Shown here: in pieces, positions 50,140 to 61,085 of the stretch | How the letters are laid out: each line of letters opens with the position of its first letter | Position numbering within the stretch: position 1 is the first letter of the stretch | Source: Emergomyces orientalis | Taxonomy: Eukaryota > Ascomycota > Eurotiomycetes > Onygenales > Ajellomycetaceae | Assembly (NCBI GenBank): GCA_002110485.1 | Contig: MOWL01000002.1 | Span: 372,001 to 436,000, forward strand | Direction: 5' to 3' | DNA length: 64,000 nt | Notes under the pieces: generated by a model | Told to the model about the DNA's origin: nothing | The model's database searches: none | Seen by the model: the letters and a program-made list of their open reading frames with translations, nothing else | Program-made: the position numbers and the translations under genes

Positions 50140-53100
50140 ATGCAGTTTACGGAGGAACAGGCTGCGGAGGTAAAGGGGTGGGTTGTTAAGAGGTTGGAGG
50201 ATATGTACGTTTTCTCTTTTCTTTGCCCTCGATATTTGTTTTTTAGCCACCCCCCTGGAAACTCCCGTTCATGGACTTGGGTTGATGTTGGTTCCTTGAA
50301 TTTATGGAAACCGTGAAACTGATTGATGCCATAAAAATATTTTTCCGGGAACAGATCCGATGCCGACTCAGATGTATTGGCTGATTATGTGCTGGCGTTG
50401 ATCCGCTCTGATGCACCCGATGAAGATATACGGAAGGCCTCTGTGGAGAATTTGGAGGACTTTTTGAAAGAGAGTTAGTGCTATCTATTACAACTAACTC
50501 TACTGCCCTTTTTCTCCCTTTCCTTTATGCCCACGCCTTCTGAACAATTATTAATTCTCTCAAACTTTGTCCCATTAGATACCGCCGACTTCGTCGACGA
50601 GATCTTTGCCAAATACAACCCAAAAAAGCCTACGACAGTTCAAGCCAAAGCTCAAGCTTCCATCCAACAGCCTCCGCAACCCGCCGCCTCCATGCCCGTC
50701 GCGCCACCCCAGTCGCAACCACACCCATCACACTCCATGCCATTCGCACAACTACAACCAATCACCCCGGAATCGATGTCCATGACTCCATTCGGCCACG
50801 GACAAACCGTCGTCGGCCCCAACCAGCCAAACAGAGGCGGCTTCGAAGGCACCGGCGCATCAAACTTCCCGCGAAAGCGCGCCTTCAACGAAGGACCACA
50901 GGCCGGCGAGGATTATGATTCGCATTACAACCGCGCGGATCGACCCTTTAAATCCATGCGGGGCCGCCGTGGCGGGCGCGGGGATAATCGCATGATTGCG
51001 AATAATAACAATATTTACAATAATAATAACAATACTAATAACAATATTAGCAATGCGCGAATGGGCCCTGCACACACGGGCCTGTCGCATCTAAACCAGC
51101 ATCAACAGCAGGCCACCGGTGGATTTCAGCGAATGCCTTCTGTTGCGCCCCCAGCTCCTCCGGCTGGGTTTCCCCCCTTCAATCCCAACGATCCCATCGC
51201 TGCCATGATGACGCTGCAGGCGATGGGGTTCCCGCAGATCCCTGGCATGCCTCCGCTTCCTCAAATACCAACCCCGACGGGCGCGTCTGGTCCGAACCAG
51301 CCGTCTGCGGCGGTTGCTGGCTCGCCGCCACCGCCTCCAGCTAGTATCCCGCAAAGATGCAGGGATTATGATACGCAGGGGTTTTGTGTGTTGGGGAGCA
51401 CATGTCCGTATCAGCATGGAACGGATCATTTGGTGGCGCCGGCGAGGGATGATGGTAGGGGTCTTCCCCACCCCCTCCTTTTTTTTATATTTTTTTATAT
51501 TTTTTTTCATATTCATTTTCTCTTTGAATGGAAAATTTTCATTTGCTAATGTTTTATGCTTTGGTGGCAGAATATGATCCTACGAAATCAAACATTGTCA
51601 TGGATAGACCACGGAGCTCAGGTGCTACGAACGGGCAGAGCTCAGCTGGACCTTCACGGGGACGGGGTAGCGATAGGGGTGGGCGAGGGCGTGGGCGTGG
51701 TAGGGGGGATAGGGGAGGTTTCACCGGTCCACGTCGGAATCGCGCGGATTTTTCACATGTTGGGCCAAATGAAGATAAATCGATTACCACGATTGTCGTC
51801 GAGCAGATCCCGGATGATAAGTTTGACGAGAACGCCGTGCGCGATTTCTTTTCCGAGTTTGGTAATATTGTCGAGGTTACGATGCAGCCCTATAAACACC
51901 TGGCCCTTGTGAAGTATGACACTTGGGCTGCGGCACGGAGCGCCTGGGGCAGCACGAAAGCGATATTCGACAACCGGTTTGTGAAAGTTTATTGGTATAA
52001 GCCGGGATCCAAAGCTGAGACGAACGGAGCCGGTGGCCATCATCATCATCCTCATTCTTCGCCGCTCTCATCATCTGGCCATAATAAACCAGATGAGAAG
52101 CCGTTTGACCAGGAAGAGTTCGAGAAGCAACAGGCCGAAGCGCAAAGAATACACGAGGAAAAGATGAAGAAACGCAAGGAGACCGAAGAGGCCAGGCTGG
52201 CACTTGAGAAGCAGAAGGAGGATCTACTAAAGAGACAACAGGAGGAGCAAGCGAAGTTATTACAACGGCTCGGCTCGCATCCTGAAACTACCACTCCTAC
52301 TACTCCTGACGGAACAAATGGCACCTCACCTGCAACCGCTGATTCGGAGACGGTGAAGGCATCGTCATCCCCACGCGCGGAGGAAAATGTAAGCGAGCAG
52401 ACGAAGTCGTTGCGCGCGCAGCTTGCGGCGCTTGAGGCGGAGGCTAAAAGTCTGGGCCTTGACCCGGCGCTGTCGGACTCGCAGTACCCACCCCGCGGCC
52501 GTGGGAGGGGGTGGGGTGGGTATCGGGGCGGTAGAGGTACCTTCGCACCCCGTGGCCGGGGTGGTTATGACCCTTCGTTACGTGGTGGTGTTGGTGGGAC
52601 TTATCGGGGCCGAGGTGCCGCACCACCTCGAGGGCGGGGTGGTGTGCTAAGGCTTGATAATCGGCCGAGGCGCGTTGCTGTGTCTGGTGTTGAGTTTAAT
52701 CCCGAGAGGGATGAAGCGTTGAGGCAGTTTCTTTTAGTATGTCTCCCTCTCTCTCCCTCCTTTTTTGTTTTTAAATTTTAATTTAGAAAGGTTGTTGCCA
52801 TGTCCATTCACTAACACATCAGCTCACAGGGTGTCGGCGAATACGAAAGCATAGAACCAAACCCGGACCAACCCGATTCGCAAATCGTATCTTTCAAAGA
52901 CCGCTACGTCGCTGAGAAGCTTATGTATGGTCCCACCGAGATCCCATCAGTGGGTAAAGTAGAACTCTCATGGGTTGCCAATGCCCCATCCGCGCCGGGA
53001 ACCCGTGATGGCTCTGTTTCTGCACCACCGCTACTACAGCAACAAGGGCAAGCAACAAAGAAGGAAGATGAGGATGCCCATATGGCCAATGATGAGACCC

Positions 53101-53195
53101 ATGAAACTGATCCGATGCTGCGCAAGGATGCGGGGGGTCATCATGAGGTTGATTATGATGTGGCGGAGATGGATGATGCGTGGGCGGTTGAGTGA
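50140..53195 (+). CDS. CCCH zinc-finger and RRM RNA-binding protein, RBM26/27-like (S. pombe Rmn1-type)
   Basis: Five exons: 50140-50204, 50355-50473, 50579-51454, 51571-52736 and 52830-53195, 863 aa. Residues 1-80 form a PWI-like helical module (VLADYVLALIRSDAPDEDIR). Pro/Gln-rich linkers, an Arg/Gly patch and an Asn-rich run come next. The CCCH zinc finger (C-x8-C-x5-C-x3-H) is at about 322-341. RGG repeats and a central RRM (about 424-490; TTIVVEQIP...HLALVKY) follow, then a Lys/Glu coiled coil (about 530-590), more RGG repeats, and a second RRM-like fold (about 720-790) continued by the last exon. This order matches RBM26/27, partners of nuclear exosome targeting; the fission yeast counterpart Rmn1 belongs to MTREC. 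A role in nuclear RNA decay is inferred from the family. Confidence 0.9.
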
Positions 53196-54744
53196 ATGTG
53201 AATTTGCGTATGTGAACAGACTGGATTGGGAGACTTTTAGAGTATTTTATTTTAGTTTTTTTCATTTATGATTGTTGTTACCACTATTTGATTTGATTTG
53301 ATTTTTTTATTTTTTATGACTGGATGCACGTCAGGCCCCTATTTTTTCAGATTTATTGTATTTTTATACGTGGGCCTTCTGCTCTGATCTGCTCTGCTCT
53401 TCGTGTCTTCGCTCTACCCACTTTTATTACTATTTATTAATTGTATTTTATGGCCATCTGGGCCTGAGAAAAGAATTATCTGTGGGTGGTATTTCCTCCT
53501 TTCCTCCTTTCTTTTTATTTCATCTTTGTCCCGTGGTTTTTACTCTATTTCATTCGCAATTCTTTCTACTCCTCACCTCGCCTCTGCTTCTTCTAGCAAG
53601 CTTTTGTGTTTATATTGTAAGATGCTACCCCATGCTGATGCGGTGGGTTTGGTTCACGCATATCGACGCTGGAACCGATACTAAGGGGCTTTAAGAATAA
53701 CTAAGTGGTTTCGCTTGCGAAAAAAATCCCCCTTCTCCCCTTCTCCCCTTTTCCCTAATCTTCTTCATTCGTTTCTCACCTTTTATGTGACCGATGATGA
53801 ATTGTGTGGATGAAAACCCCGGCCATAGGAGTGAAAAAGGCAGGGATATTATTCAATGTGGACATAGATCGGAGTGCGCAATGTAAATGTGTGGCTAAAC
53901 GAACCCCTTGGTCACAACTTAAAGGGAGATCTGCGTTATCGTAGCTTTATTGGTATCGAGTGAGTAGTGACTGTGGCCGTATTGACCGAGCTACAGTATC
54001 TCGGGCTTTACTAGGGCTAAGAGGCCTAATTTTGTCACCGTGCTTGTAAAGACGGCTGAGATTCAGTTCAAGATGCACCCAATAAATTAGCCGCAGGCAG
54101 TCAGCAGAGACCGTCAGATATACACATCTGCCAACAACCAAGACCTGAGAAACTTTCCTTTTAATTCTCTGAAATTTCACTTGGAGACTGCCGTGTGCCC
54201 CACTGCTAAATCTCCTCTGAAGCCGAATAAGCCCAGGGACAAGCAGACTGGCCCCTGCTTCGCTTATACCCACATATCTTTTTTAGTCTTGTTTATCCCC
54301 ATACCCTGGCCGCAACCAAGCCGCCTGGTTACGCGCTTTGCGGCCCCCCTCACTCTGTTCATTATTACAATGCCTAACCATTTTCGCCTCTTGATCGCTC
54401 CTTATCAGTTTGGCTGCAGCTGTCCTACCGCTAAATGGCAGAGGAGGAGCCAAGTGAAGGGATGATTTTCCATCCTCCCGCATATATATCTAGGCACATA
54501 TGTCATCTCTATCAAAACAACACCTGCTTTGTCACCCCGTTGTTTAACAGCCCTCTTCCTCCATTCTTCTCTTTCAGCATAATAGACACAGTTTTCATAG
54601 GAAGAATAGCCCTTCCTTGCCTATTTATATTTCACTGGAGTTGTTACTTAGGAACCTATCACCCTTTCAAAACCCCGAGCAGGACCCATATGGTATATAA
54701 GACAGAACGTCCCAATCCAGTCTAATCATAATAATATCCAAGCC
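53196..54744. other. Intergenic region upstream of the orphan dehydrogenase exon
   Basis: 3' flank of the RNA-binding protein gene, then a promoter-like stretch with TATATAA at 54694-54700, about 45 bp before the ATG of the orphan exon. Open frames here are short and unrecognised. Confidence 0.55.
54694..54700 (+). promoter_or_regulatory. TATA box of the orphan dehydrogenase exon
   Basis: TATATAA lies 45 bp upstream of the ATG at 54745, a usual spacing for a TATA element with a short leader. It suggests the promoter arrived or survived with the exon. Confidence 0.45.
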
Positions 54745-54877
54745 ATGTCTGCACGTCTGGAAGATAAAGTCGCCATTATCACAGGCAGCTCAAATGGGAT
54801 CGGGAGGGGTATTGCGCTGAGTTATGCTGCTGAGGGTGCCTATGTTGTCTGCTCGGATATCGATCCTGCGGCGAAAG
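54745..54877 (+). pseudogene. Orphan first exon of a short-chain dehydrogenase (truncated)
   Basis: An ATG opens a clean SDR N-terminus: [20 protein letters not shown] with the Rossmann motif [10 protein letters not shown], and the strand-2 acidic residue in YVVCSDID. After 44 codons it reaches a plausible donor (AAAG|GTAATG). None of the rest of an SDR (NAG motif, catalytic Ser, YxxxK) is found in the 417 bp before ATG29 starts, or in any later frame of this region. The frame is undamaged, so the break is recent or the exon still serves as a 5' leader of some transcript. It is not a piece of the SDR gene at 13070-14159, which differs in sequence. Best read as a 3'-truncated gene fragment. 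Confidence 0.75.
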
Positions 54878-55294
54878 GTAATGTGATTTGGCTTGTTTCT
54901 CTCTTTACTCTACACCCAGCTTAGATACCAGCTTCACTGCAATTCTCGTTTGGCATAATCCTTGCGATCATAAAGTATGATTCAACCCCAATTGGGCCAA
55001 AAAGATCAATCCTGTAAGGTTTCTGTGGCTCCAAAGACTTCTAGCTGGCAAACAGTCACATCCGAACGGGTATCCTCTGCTTTCTTGGCCTCGGTACTTA
55101 GGTACTTCATAACACTGCCTGTTGACCTAGCGGTTCAACAACCTTCTTCCCTTAAATCCCATAGTGTATATTGTGGTTTTTGTTTCTATTTCTATTGTTC
55201 AGCTAGAATATGTGCTCGGCTTGTCTTTTATTTGACTGAACCCTTTCCATTCCCCCACTCTCGCCACGAACACGGCTGAGAAGCTGCCGCCATC
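54878..55294. other. Intergenic region between orphan exon and ATG29
   Basis: 417 bp with no dehydrogenase continuation on either strand; presumably the ATG29 promoter, possibly with the breakpoint of the truncated dehydrogenase. Confidence 0.55.
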
Positions 55295-56935
55295 ATGGCC
55301 CCTCAGCCTGCGGAAATAGATCCACATTTCACTGTTTTCATAAGGCTACCATTCCCTAGAGGAAACTTTGTCGATCCTCCTGCAGTATGTCCACTTGAAA
55401 GAAAATACACCTTGTTCGGGATTTTACTGACGATTGACTCTAGGTGGAATGGAGTGTTGCCAAAGACCATGCCTTGTGGGATATCCTATCACGACCGTCG
55501 AAAGGCAATGACATTGACTGTCCGTAAATTCCCTAACTATCAATTTATTCCTTTCTTTCATTTCAGCTAACTCTATCACTATCGACAGGGAAAGCATTGT
55601 ATACCTACCTTGATGTTCTCATGAGTATTGGATAATGAAAATCTGACAACATACAGAGCGGAGCATTTTGACGTGACTTTATCGTTCCTTCTTCAACAAG
55701 CAGCATGGTTATACGACCGGCAGCTGTCACAGGTTAGAGCTCAAATACGAAAGGTTGGAAATCCTCATTCTGCTGCAAACTCACCAGTACCTCAATCCAT
55801 GTCGGGGAGCGATGCCATTGGCGGGCAATCTATGAAAAGGGGAGGAAGTGACGGTACGTTATATCTAACTATAAGATATCTCTTGTTTGAGTGTATACTA
55901 ATGGATGGCACAGCTTCAAGAGACCCGTCAAGATTATCGATGCGCCAAAAGGAAGGACAAGTGGTAAAACAAGAACCCAGTGCACCTCCGACGCCGATAA
56001 AATCCAAAAGTGGGTTTTTACAAGCATCCAACCCTATAATTCGTTGATATCGACTAATACTCCACAGCTCCTTTGTACCCAAATATCTCTTTAGCGAACC
56101 TTCCAATTCAAACAATGGGCACAAGACCCCAATCACCTCGCCTGACAGCACCTCCCCATACAGATTCCATCAGTCGTAATCAACCACATGTCAAAAAGGA
56201 ACCCCACACTGTTTCTTCGCCTCTTACATCGCCCCCCTTGGACCAAGACATCTCAGAGCCAGCTAGTTCATCCTCTTCATCATCCTCTGACTCCAGAGAA
56301 GAAGAGGCAACGAGACGAGGACCACCATTCAAAAGATTCGGCAGATTTTCCGTTCACCTGGGAAACAATAGCATTGACGAGGATGAAGAGGACTCGCCGG
56401 CATTCTTACCTCTAAGTACACACCATAGATCCTCTACGGAACAAACGGGACACGACCCTAGTGCAACTCTTCGGCAGGAGCCAGAACTAGCTGGCCATCC
56501 ACATCATCGTTCGCTTGAGAACACCGTGCCTTTGACCAAGACATCCGCAACTGAGTCTTCAGCCAGTTCAGGGAGCTCGGGACCCGGCACCGCAGCAAAC
56601 GAGATAACCCGGCACAATCGCCACCCCATTACCCTCAGCCCGAGGAGAGCCGCGGAATTAGCTCGACTCAGTCCACGTCGACGTGCAGGTGGCAGAGAAG
56701 GAAGTGATGGGACCCCTAGCATGGGTAGTAGCTTTAGCGATTTGGATGGTATGCCTTTCCTCAACGGAGTAAGATTGGCCCCTTAGGTTCTTTGTTGCTA
56801 ACGGCTATACAATGTGCAGATGCCAGCTTAACCCAATCCGCGCTCGAAGAAGCACTCCTGAGCACGATGCAACGCGGAGGAGTTGCAAGCAGGATGAGTA
56901 CGATCAGCCAGGCGCTTAAGAGCAAATATTTGTGA
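55295..56935 (+). CDS. atg29: Autophagy-related protein Atg29
   Basis: Seven exons: 55295-55384, 55444-55519, 55591-55600 (10 nt), 55657-55853, 55914-56009, 56068-56748 and 56820-56935, 421 aa. The conserved N-terminal domain reads FTVFIRLPFPRGNFVDPP, then VEWSVAKDHALWDILSR. After the microexon it continues as HFDVTLSFLLQQAAWLYDRQ. Its C-terminal half is Ser/Pro/Glu-rich and disordered with acidic patches. The last exon gives the conserved end helix LTQSALEEALLSTMQ. Atg29 joins Atg17 and Atg31 as the scaffold that starts phagophore assembly in starvation autophagy; its C-terminus is regulated by phosphorylation in yeast. The 10-nt exon is needed to produce DWKALAEHF and keep frame. Upstream lies an orphan dehydrogenase exon. 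Confidence 0.92.
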
Positions 56936-57710
56936 TACACTCACGTAGAATTTTTTCAATGTTAAATCTATGCCTTGCCTACGTGTATCAAACCCAAATA
57001 AGTTTTGAATTAAAAAATACAATCTTAAATTTTTATGTGCAATTCATGAATATCACGTGATTGTGATGTTCAAATTTGTGGTGATGTCAGGACTAAAGGC
57101 CTCTCTTGGAATTCCCGAGGCAAAGTTTGTTTTCTGCTGCAGAACGCAGAACAACTGAAGTTAAAACGGACAACCAAGATACGAAGGAGATCAGTTAAGG
57201 CTCCTTCGCCGTATAACAGAACAAAGAAACTGTGCAAGACAACTTGACCCGATTTCTTTGGCGTTGAAACCAGTCAATTGAGCGTGATATACTGGACCCA
57301 TCCCACTTCAGTTTTCCCGAGCCCCTCATTAAAACCAGAATCCCAGCAGTTTGGAATCGGTCTGCGTATATTAGAGGACATTCAGACGTGTTACCGTCCG
57401 GAAGAAGGATAATTTTCGTCTAACCCTCAAGAAATTGAAGGGACTGCATACATTTTTCAATCGGAGAGAGTTAGATACCTGTGGTTCTTCCCATCGTTAT
57501 TAACCCGAGCTGTGGACGGATTTCTTGGCACCCGCTGGATATCAACAGCCAAATCCATATACGCCAACAAAAGAGTTGCCTACAAATAGGGGTTGCTGAG
57601 GACAGATAAGTTCTCAAAAGATTGATTTTCGTTGTTCAATTTCCGAACGCTTGCATCGTGCAATCGCCCCCCTAATTGCTCCTCGTATCAATTTTTTCAA
57701 CTCATAAAAA
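56936..57710. promoter_or_regulatory. Intergenic region upstream of phosphopantothenate-cysteine ligase
   Basis: 3' flank of ATG29 and promoter of the next gene. A second TCACGTGA palindrome lies at 57053-57060, in the context ATCACGTGATTGTGATG. No gene is seen. Confidence 0.5.
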
Positions 57711-58967
57711 ATGCCACTCCCGAGTGCCAAGGTGGAAAATGTCTCGCCCACGCCTGAGTCCGATTATTTCAAAACCAACCCTCCCCCCCGCGACCTCCAG
57801 GCGCATGCTGCCCAAGCCCAAGAATTTATAAACCTCCATCTAGCGGCAAACAGACGTGTAGTCCTGGTCACATCCGGCGGGACCACCGTGCCCCTGGAAA
57901 CCCAAACGGTGCGCTTCATCGACAACTTCTCCGCAGGCACACGAGGAGCCACCTCAGCCGAATATTTCCTCCAAGAAGGTTACGCAGTTATATTCCTGCA
58001 TCGCCAATTCAGCCTCCTCCCATACTCGCGACACTACAGCCACTCGACAAACTGCTTCCTAGATTTCATGGATGAGGCCGCTGCACCACCCTCGTCATCT
58101 CCAAACCATGATGCCAATAACCCTGACCACGGCGCCATTGTAGTCCGCCCAGAGTACCAGGACGAAATGCGCAAAGTGCTCCGCCAGTACCGCTATGCGA
58201 AGCAGAACCAACTTCTCCTGCTCATCCCCTTCGTGACAGTGACGGAGTATCTGTATGAGTTACGCTCGCTAGCCACCATCATGCGGCCCCTAGGCGCCAA
58301 TGCTCTCTTTTACCTCGCCGCGGCAGTCTCAGACTTCTTCATCCCCCGTGACCGCATGGTAGAGCACAAAATCCAGTCTTCAAACGAGGTAACCCCGGCC
58401 TCTTCCCAGCCAGCACACGGCCACAACGTCATCCCCGCCGACCGCATCTACACGGGATTCAACGACCCACAGCCGCCCACCCGCGGCAAAAAACTAATCG
58501 TTGACTTGGATCCAGTCCCTAAATTCCTCCACAGCCTTGTCGATGGCTGGGCGCCACAAGGAAGCATGATCGTCAGCTTCAAACTGGAGACGGATCCGTC
58601 TCTGCTGATCTCCAAGGCTGAGCAGGCGTTGCAACGCTACTCGCATCATCTCGTCATCGGTAATTTGCTCTCGACGCGTAAGTGGGAAGTTGTGTTTGTT
58701 GGCCGGGGTCCGGATGGGAAGATTTCGGAGCATTGGTTGCGAATTCCGAAGACGGCGGCGCCGCAAAGTGGTTCGAAGAGGTTGAGCTGGAATGTAGTCC
58801 AACCTCAACATCATCCTGTGACGGAAGGGAGGCAGGAGGACGGTGTGGAGGTGACAACAGCAGATGCCCAGGCGGGTGAGATGATGGAGATTGAGAGTCT
58901 GATTGTTCCGGAGCTGAAAAAGAAGCATTCGTTGATGATCGAGGCGGTGCTTGCAGAGAAGAAGTAG
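57711..58967 (+). CDS. cab2: Phosphopantothenate-cysteine ligase (CoA biosynthesis, Cab2-like)
   Basis: One exon, 418 aa. It joins 4'-phosphopantothenate to cysteine, the second step from pantothenate to coenzyme A, in the cytosol. The CoaB-type fold starts at about residue 45 with VVLVTSGGTTVPLE, followed by the hallmark VRFIDNFSAGTRGATSAEYF. The central segment ANALFYLAAAVSDFF holds the conserved AAVSDF block. PKFLHSLVDGWAPQ and MIVSFKLETD mark the C-terminal half, and HHLVIGNLLSTRKWEV includes the substrate-loop Asn. The length is slightly above the human enzyme (311 aa) because of inserts, and is close to fungal homologues. No intron is needed. The convergent neighbour is a polysaccharide deacetylase. 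Confidence 0.95.
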   Translation: MPLPSAKVENVSPTPESDYFKTNPPPRDLQAHAAQAQEFINLHLAANRRVVLVTSGGTTVPLETQTVRFIDNFSAGTRGATSAEYFLQEGYAVIFLHRQFSLLPYSRHYSHSTNCFLDFMDEAAAPPSSSPNHDANNPDHGAIVVRPEYQDEMRKVLRQYRYAKQNQLLLLIPFVTVTEYLYELRSLATIMRPLGANALFYLAAAVSDFFIPRDRMVEHKIQSSNEVTPASSQPAHGHNVIPADRIYTGFNDPQPPTRGKKLIVDLDPVPKFLHSLVDGWAPQGSMIVSFKLETDPSLLISKAEQALQRYSHHLVIGNLLSTRKWEVVFVGRGPDGKISEHWLRIPKTAAPQSGSKRLSWNVVQPQHHPVTEGRQEDGVEVTTADAQAGEMMEIESLIVPELKKKHSLMIEAVLAEKK

Positions 58968-59704
58968 GTGTTTTTATTTTTCACTCATGCTGATATTGCT
59001 GGTGGGTATGTGTGGTTTGGACTTTGGATTTATGGAATCGTGGTGAGGATGGCTGTTTGACATGCTTTTCTCATGATATACAATTGGTAGATGTCGGTTT
59101 TATTTCAGCTATATATTGCTAGATATATCATCTGTATATTTGTATTAGAGCACCTTCGCATAGGCATGATCTGTATGAAATTACAGGTTGATGTATATAT
59201 ATGTTTTTTTAAAAATATTTACAGTATCAAAGGGTGAAGCAATACAAAATGCGGTAAGGCATGCTCACAAAATGAACAGCACGAGCGCCTCAAATTAGCT
59301 GTTTTATTTTGGTTTCAGGCTACATTCTCAGTGGTTGGCCCCTTTCCAGTTGCACACTTTGAGATCTCCCCATTCTAATACAATAATATGCTATGGCTGC
59401 AAACTTGATTATATGCAAACGAATCAAATACCAATTCATTCCTTCAGGAATTCTCCGCCGTAACAAAATGAACACCACCCGAACAACTCTACGATAACAA
59501 TATCACTGACTCCCACTCGTCCAATATATAATTTAGGAGGAACAAACCCAATTTCCAAGCAACCAAGACGCACATTCTATGAATTTCCCCCACCCCAAAA
59601 CGAAATCAAGTCACATAGCGATAATAATAATGAGAGGGACAGAATAATATCAACCTCTGCTGTCCATTCTATCCAACAAACCGACAAAACCGCAGCAGCA
59701 TATT
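58968..59704. other. Convergent intergenic region
   Basis: 3' flanks of the ligase (+) and deacetylase (-). AT-rich, no gene or repeat recognised. Confidence 0.55.
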
Positions 59705-61085
59705 CTAATCAAGGGGGGGCGCCTCTGGATCCTCCATACATTGATCAACTCTCATAATCCGCTTTCCGGTATTCCTTGCGATCTGGATTACATCTCTCGT
59801 ATACATCACTGTATCTGGGCTAAGAAAATGCATCACCACCAGGTCTCCCCCTCTATCCACGTCACGCTGGAAAGCTTCAACTTGTTTTTCAGGAGTGGGA
59901 GAAGCAGCCCACAGCCAGTCTTGGATATCAACACTCCAGTTGATAATCTGAGGATCTTTGATGAGTGCGGCGAGTCGCTGGCGGGTGCGTGCTCCCAGGA
60001 TGCCATAAGGCGGGCGGAAGTATCGAGCTAGGAAATGATATGACATTATTTAGTCAAATTTGTAAAACGGCGTTGGCCTGGGGCGAAACTAAGCAAAACT
60101 CACAGTCGAACCCCAACTGTTCTCTTAGTATCTGGAGATTCTTAATGATCTCCTCATCGATCTCCGCCTCAGTTTTGAGTTCTTCCATCCTAGCCGTTCG
60201 TTAGCAATAGATTATCAATAACAACTGATTCTCTCGCCGCTAAAACAATATAACATACGCAGGATGCGACCACGTATGTAGCGCAATTTGATGACCCTTT
60301 GCCGCCATCTCCCTATATAGATCGCTCCACCCAGAACTCGTGATCGCCAATCCATTGCCCACCGTGAAGAACGTCGCATTAATTCCCTCCGAGGCCAGAA
60401 TTTCCATCATCTGCCGCCCCAAATGCGGGGAGCCATCATCAATACCAAACGCGAACGAATTTGGGCGTTTGCATCGCAACCAAAGTGTCCCGGTCGATAG
60501 CTTCTCAGGAGTATGGAACGTGCTAGGCATCGTCGCGGTGATTTCCACCTTCGACACCTTCAATTTTTCCGGCAGATAGAACCCTTTAAACGACACGGAC
60601 AAAGCACGGGTATAGTCGATATTAAAGTGCGAGATGGGGATATAAATATCATTGCCCTGCATGTATCTTTGAGCTTCTACGTCATCCCATGTTTCGGGAT
60701 AGGGGTGCTTGAAAGCGTCGCATTGCGGGTTGTTTTGGCTCAAGGAGATGGTGAAATGACTTGCTCCCTCACCAACGATGTGCAGATACATGTCCTTGTA
60801 CGGTGTAAGGTCGTAACAGGTAGTTGTGAGCTGGGTGTGGAAGTTCTGGTCAGCATTGGTGGGAGAAAATGTCACGTAGCCGTCGCCCCACTCCATGGGC
60901 ATGTCTTCACCACTGCCATGCCAGGCGTCCAGGTCATTCCGGCCTCCATTTTTGAACGTGTCAATAACAAGGACGGGATCCTGCCCAGTGGGAGCCCGGG
61001 GAAAGTTGGAGGCGACCGCGGTACATAGGAGGAACGTAAAACATATACCGCTGTTGACGAGAGTAAAGAGGTTGGAGAAGCCCAT
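59705..61085 (-). CDS. Secreted polysaccharide (chitin-type) deacetylase, CE4/NodB family
   Basis: Three exons: 60259-61085, 60104-60189 and 59705-60027, 411 aa. Residues 1-26 form a signal peptide (LFTLVNSGICFTFLLCTAVAS). An N-terminal domain of about 180 residues without a recognised name follows; its WGDGYVTF, TTCYDLTPYKDMYLHI and FKGFYLP segments suggest a beta-sandwich, possibly carbohydrate-binding. The NodB/CE4 domain covers about 210-400. Motif 1 GIDDGSP has the Asp pair at 216-217. Motif 2 is HTWSHP (270-275; metal histidines) and motif 3 is RPPYG (309-313). Motif 4 is SVDIQDWLW, and motif 5 is VVMHFLSPDT. It would remove N-acetyl groups from chitin or a related wall polymer. Motif 5 departs from the usual LxHD/E form. 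Substrate is not shown by sequence. Confidence 0.9.

Noticed and set aside
53947..54273. 108-codon minus frame with LIRLQRRFSSGA, resembling a mitochondrial leader
   Set aside because: No downstream exon or splice partner continues it; no family match.
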